A stretch of 64,000 nt of DNA from Stramonita haemastoma (lineage: Eukaryota; Mollusca; Gastropoda; Neogastropoda; Muricidae): NCBI GenBank assembly GCA_030674155.1, contig CM060317.1, positions 82,989,618 to 83,053,617 on the forward strand, given 5' to 3'. Both the position numbers and the translations under genes were made by a program. Below the pieces are notes generated by a model, which searched no databases, was not told the origin of the DNA, and saw only the letters and a program-made list of their open reading frames with translations. Of this stretch, positions 1 to 64,000 are shown piece after piece (positions within the stretch are counted from its first letter, which is position 1; each line of letters opens with the position of its first letter).

Positions 1-1185
1 TTACTGGTATGTTAGTACTACCACTACTGAGTGAAAAACATAATTTTTTCCCCTAAATATGTTTGATGAACTTTTGTCAAGCTCTTATGTAATAACCTTT
101 TAATCTTGTGCAGACATATTCAACAGTAAGTTTCCATTAACAAGTCAACCTGTAATGTCTTTGAATCAAATCAGTCAGCATACAGAAAAAAAACACAGTT
201 CAAAAAGTGCTGTCTACAGTCCTAAAAATTGTCCATAGGCAAATGAAAGGCTAGTTTTCCTCATAGCCATGTTAGACCTCAGCACAGCATTACACACATT
301 GGATACTTCTATCTTGCTTAAAGTGTTAAGAGTAGTAGTCACACTAGGTATTTGTGGTGTAATCCTTGAAGGGTTTACATTTTAACTCAGAGATAAATGC
401 CTGTCAGTCTTTATAAATCAAACAGAATCAACACCAAGTCCCCTTGTCTATGGTTTACCACAAGGCTCAGTGCTAAAACCAGTCCTGCTCACCCTTTATT
501 TTTCTTCATAAATTTCCTTCTTGGGGCAGGAAAATCTGGTTGTTAGAGCATTGAGCTTGCAATCTGAGGGTATGGATTTGATTCCCCACCAAGACACCTA
601 TTTGAGAAGATTTTTTTTCTCTCCTGGAATTAACATCAGTACTAACTACACTCCCCCAAAAGTCCTTCAGATGAGCCTGTAAACTGAGATCCCATGTATG
701 AAAACACAACATCTTGCTAACCTGTTCTGTCTTTTTTGGAAGAGTAGGCTTGTAGTGTGGTAATAGGAAAAGATGACAAAATTTCAAAGTGCATGCACAC
801 TGGTGTGATATCTAAACTCATTCTGATAGTGGAATGTGATAACATCAATATCGAGCAAACAGCTGCAACCCAAACATCTCACCACTGCTGAACCTCACAG
901 CTGTAGCTGAGGAACAGAACAAAACAGAAAACAGCGACAAAACTCCCTTCTGTTTTAAAAAAAATACCCCACTGGATAGAAACAGGTTATTGCCTTAGCA
1001 CACACTGTAAGGAGACAACCCAATCATTGACCTTTGGGAAAAAAATCTTTTTCTTTTATCTTTTTTGTCAATAACTGACCTGTCAGAAGTGACCCATCAC
1101 ATGCCTGAACACAGCATGAACACACACAGAACACAGGCTGAAGCAATGACGATGTCTACATGGTGAAGTGAAGAGGACAACATAC
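1..1185. other. Intronic or 3' flank; weak tRNA-like SINE head
   Basis: No further exon is recognisable. At about 518-610 (+) a tRNA-like pair of boxes appears (TGGTTGTTAGAGCA, then GGATTTGATTCCC), suggesting an old SINE fragment. The rest is AT-rich sequence without clear structure. Confidence 0.4.
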
Positions 1186-63306
<62,121 letters not shown>

Positions 63307-64000
63307 CTATGACAGAGGAAAACAGAGATTAATAAAACATCACAACACCATTTTTATTATGTACAAAAAGACACAACAAACACACTGATTAATAAAGCTG
63401 ATGACAGTAACATTTCAGTATCCCTTTTTTTCCATCTTTTTTTTTTTGAATATTTTGGAACTTTCTGCATGGAAATTTACAGATTGGTTTCCAAATCACT
63501 TTTCAAAATCATATCAGGATATTTACTGAACAAATAGGTATGAATTTTCGAAACAGTTTTTGCTTTGATAAAAGAGAACATCAAAGCTGATGTAACCAAG
63601 TTATAGTTCTTTAGTTCTGGAACTTTGTTTCAAAGTATACCTGATTTGTAGCCATCAATACAAGGTCCAGCAAAGCTCTGTAAAATACTTTTTTTTTTTT
63701 GCACCATTAGTCTTAATGGTAATCATCGTTTCTTACAGCCTATCTGACAACTGAACATGCATGTAGCACAAAACCTGTGACAAAGAAGGGGTGTATGGCA
63801 GTTAAAGAGGTGAAAATGAATCAAACAGTGTGGCAATGACTCACACTGAGCAATGACGAGATTAAAATAAAAAACTTCTTCAAAAACCAAGTGTTTATAT
63901 ATAAAAAGCAAATAACAAAGTTAAAATCCCTGCTATATGCATAGAGCATATCATGTTCATAATACAACCAATTAACTTAACTCATCTTTAAGAATCACCT
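63307..64000. other. Intron upstream of exon 1; no feature
   Basis: AT-rich. The final bases (minus strand AG|GTGATT) could be the donor of the preceding exon, which lies outside. Confidence 0.4.

Overview
The window is eukaryotic nuclear DNA from an animal, most likely a gastropod mollusc. It has one long intron-rich gene with canonical GT-AG introns, very dense CA/GT and GA/CT microsatellites, many minisatellites, and tRNA- and 5S-derived SINE families of a type I associate with molluscs. The lineage is an inference from repeat style; I cannot fix the species. No bacterial operon, CRISPR array or free-standing RNA gene is visible. || One gene spans the window on the minus strand. I can place about 43 coding exons (roughly 7.5 kb) from 63306 down to 1186. 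Exon phases agree along the chain except at the indel sites noted below. The product is a dynein heavy chain: stem (exons 1-6, 63.3-54.9 kb), linker (exons 7-17, 52.9-41.4 kb), AAA1 (exons 18-25, 40.8-27.2 kb), AAA2 (exons 26-33, 26.3-14.5 kb), AAA3 (exons 34-40, 13.7-7.6 kb), then a long acidic insert before AAA4 (exons 41-43, 6.9-1.2 kb). The N-terminus and AAA4, stalk, AAA5 and AAA6 lie outside. AAA1 is divergent: its P-loop is intact, but the Walker B DE is DD and the sensor-I Asn is lost. This, with AAA2 and AAA3-AAA4 insertions, points to the atypical family DNHD1 rather than a canonical axonemal or cytoplasmic heavy chain. || About 13 single-base frame breaks occur in the exons with no in-frame substitution stop and with splice sites preserved. 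This looks more like sequence error than gene death. || The introns are made of repeats: piggyBac-like MITEs with TTAA ends, a near-identical inverted SINE pair, a chimeric tRNA/5S SINE with a perfect target duplication, a five-copy retroposon sharing one 3' end, and several other dispersed families. The most unusual pattern is that many minisatellites start exactly at an exon edge, so that their units carry copies of the splice site and often the last or first coding bases. I count about ten exons with such arrays, and exon 19 has one on each side. I found no second gene and no evident new enzymatic system; the exon-edge arrays and the degenerate AAA1 motor are the best leads.
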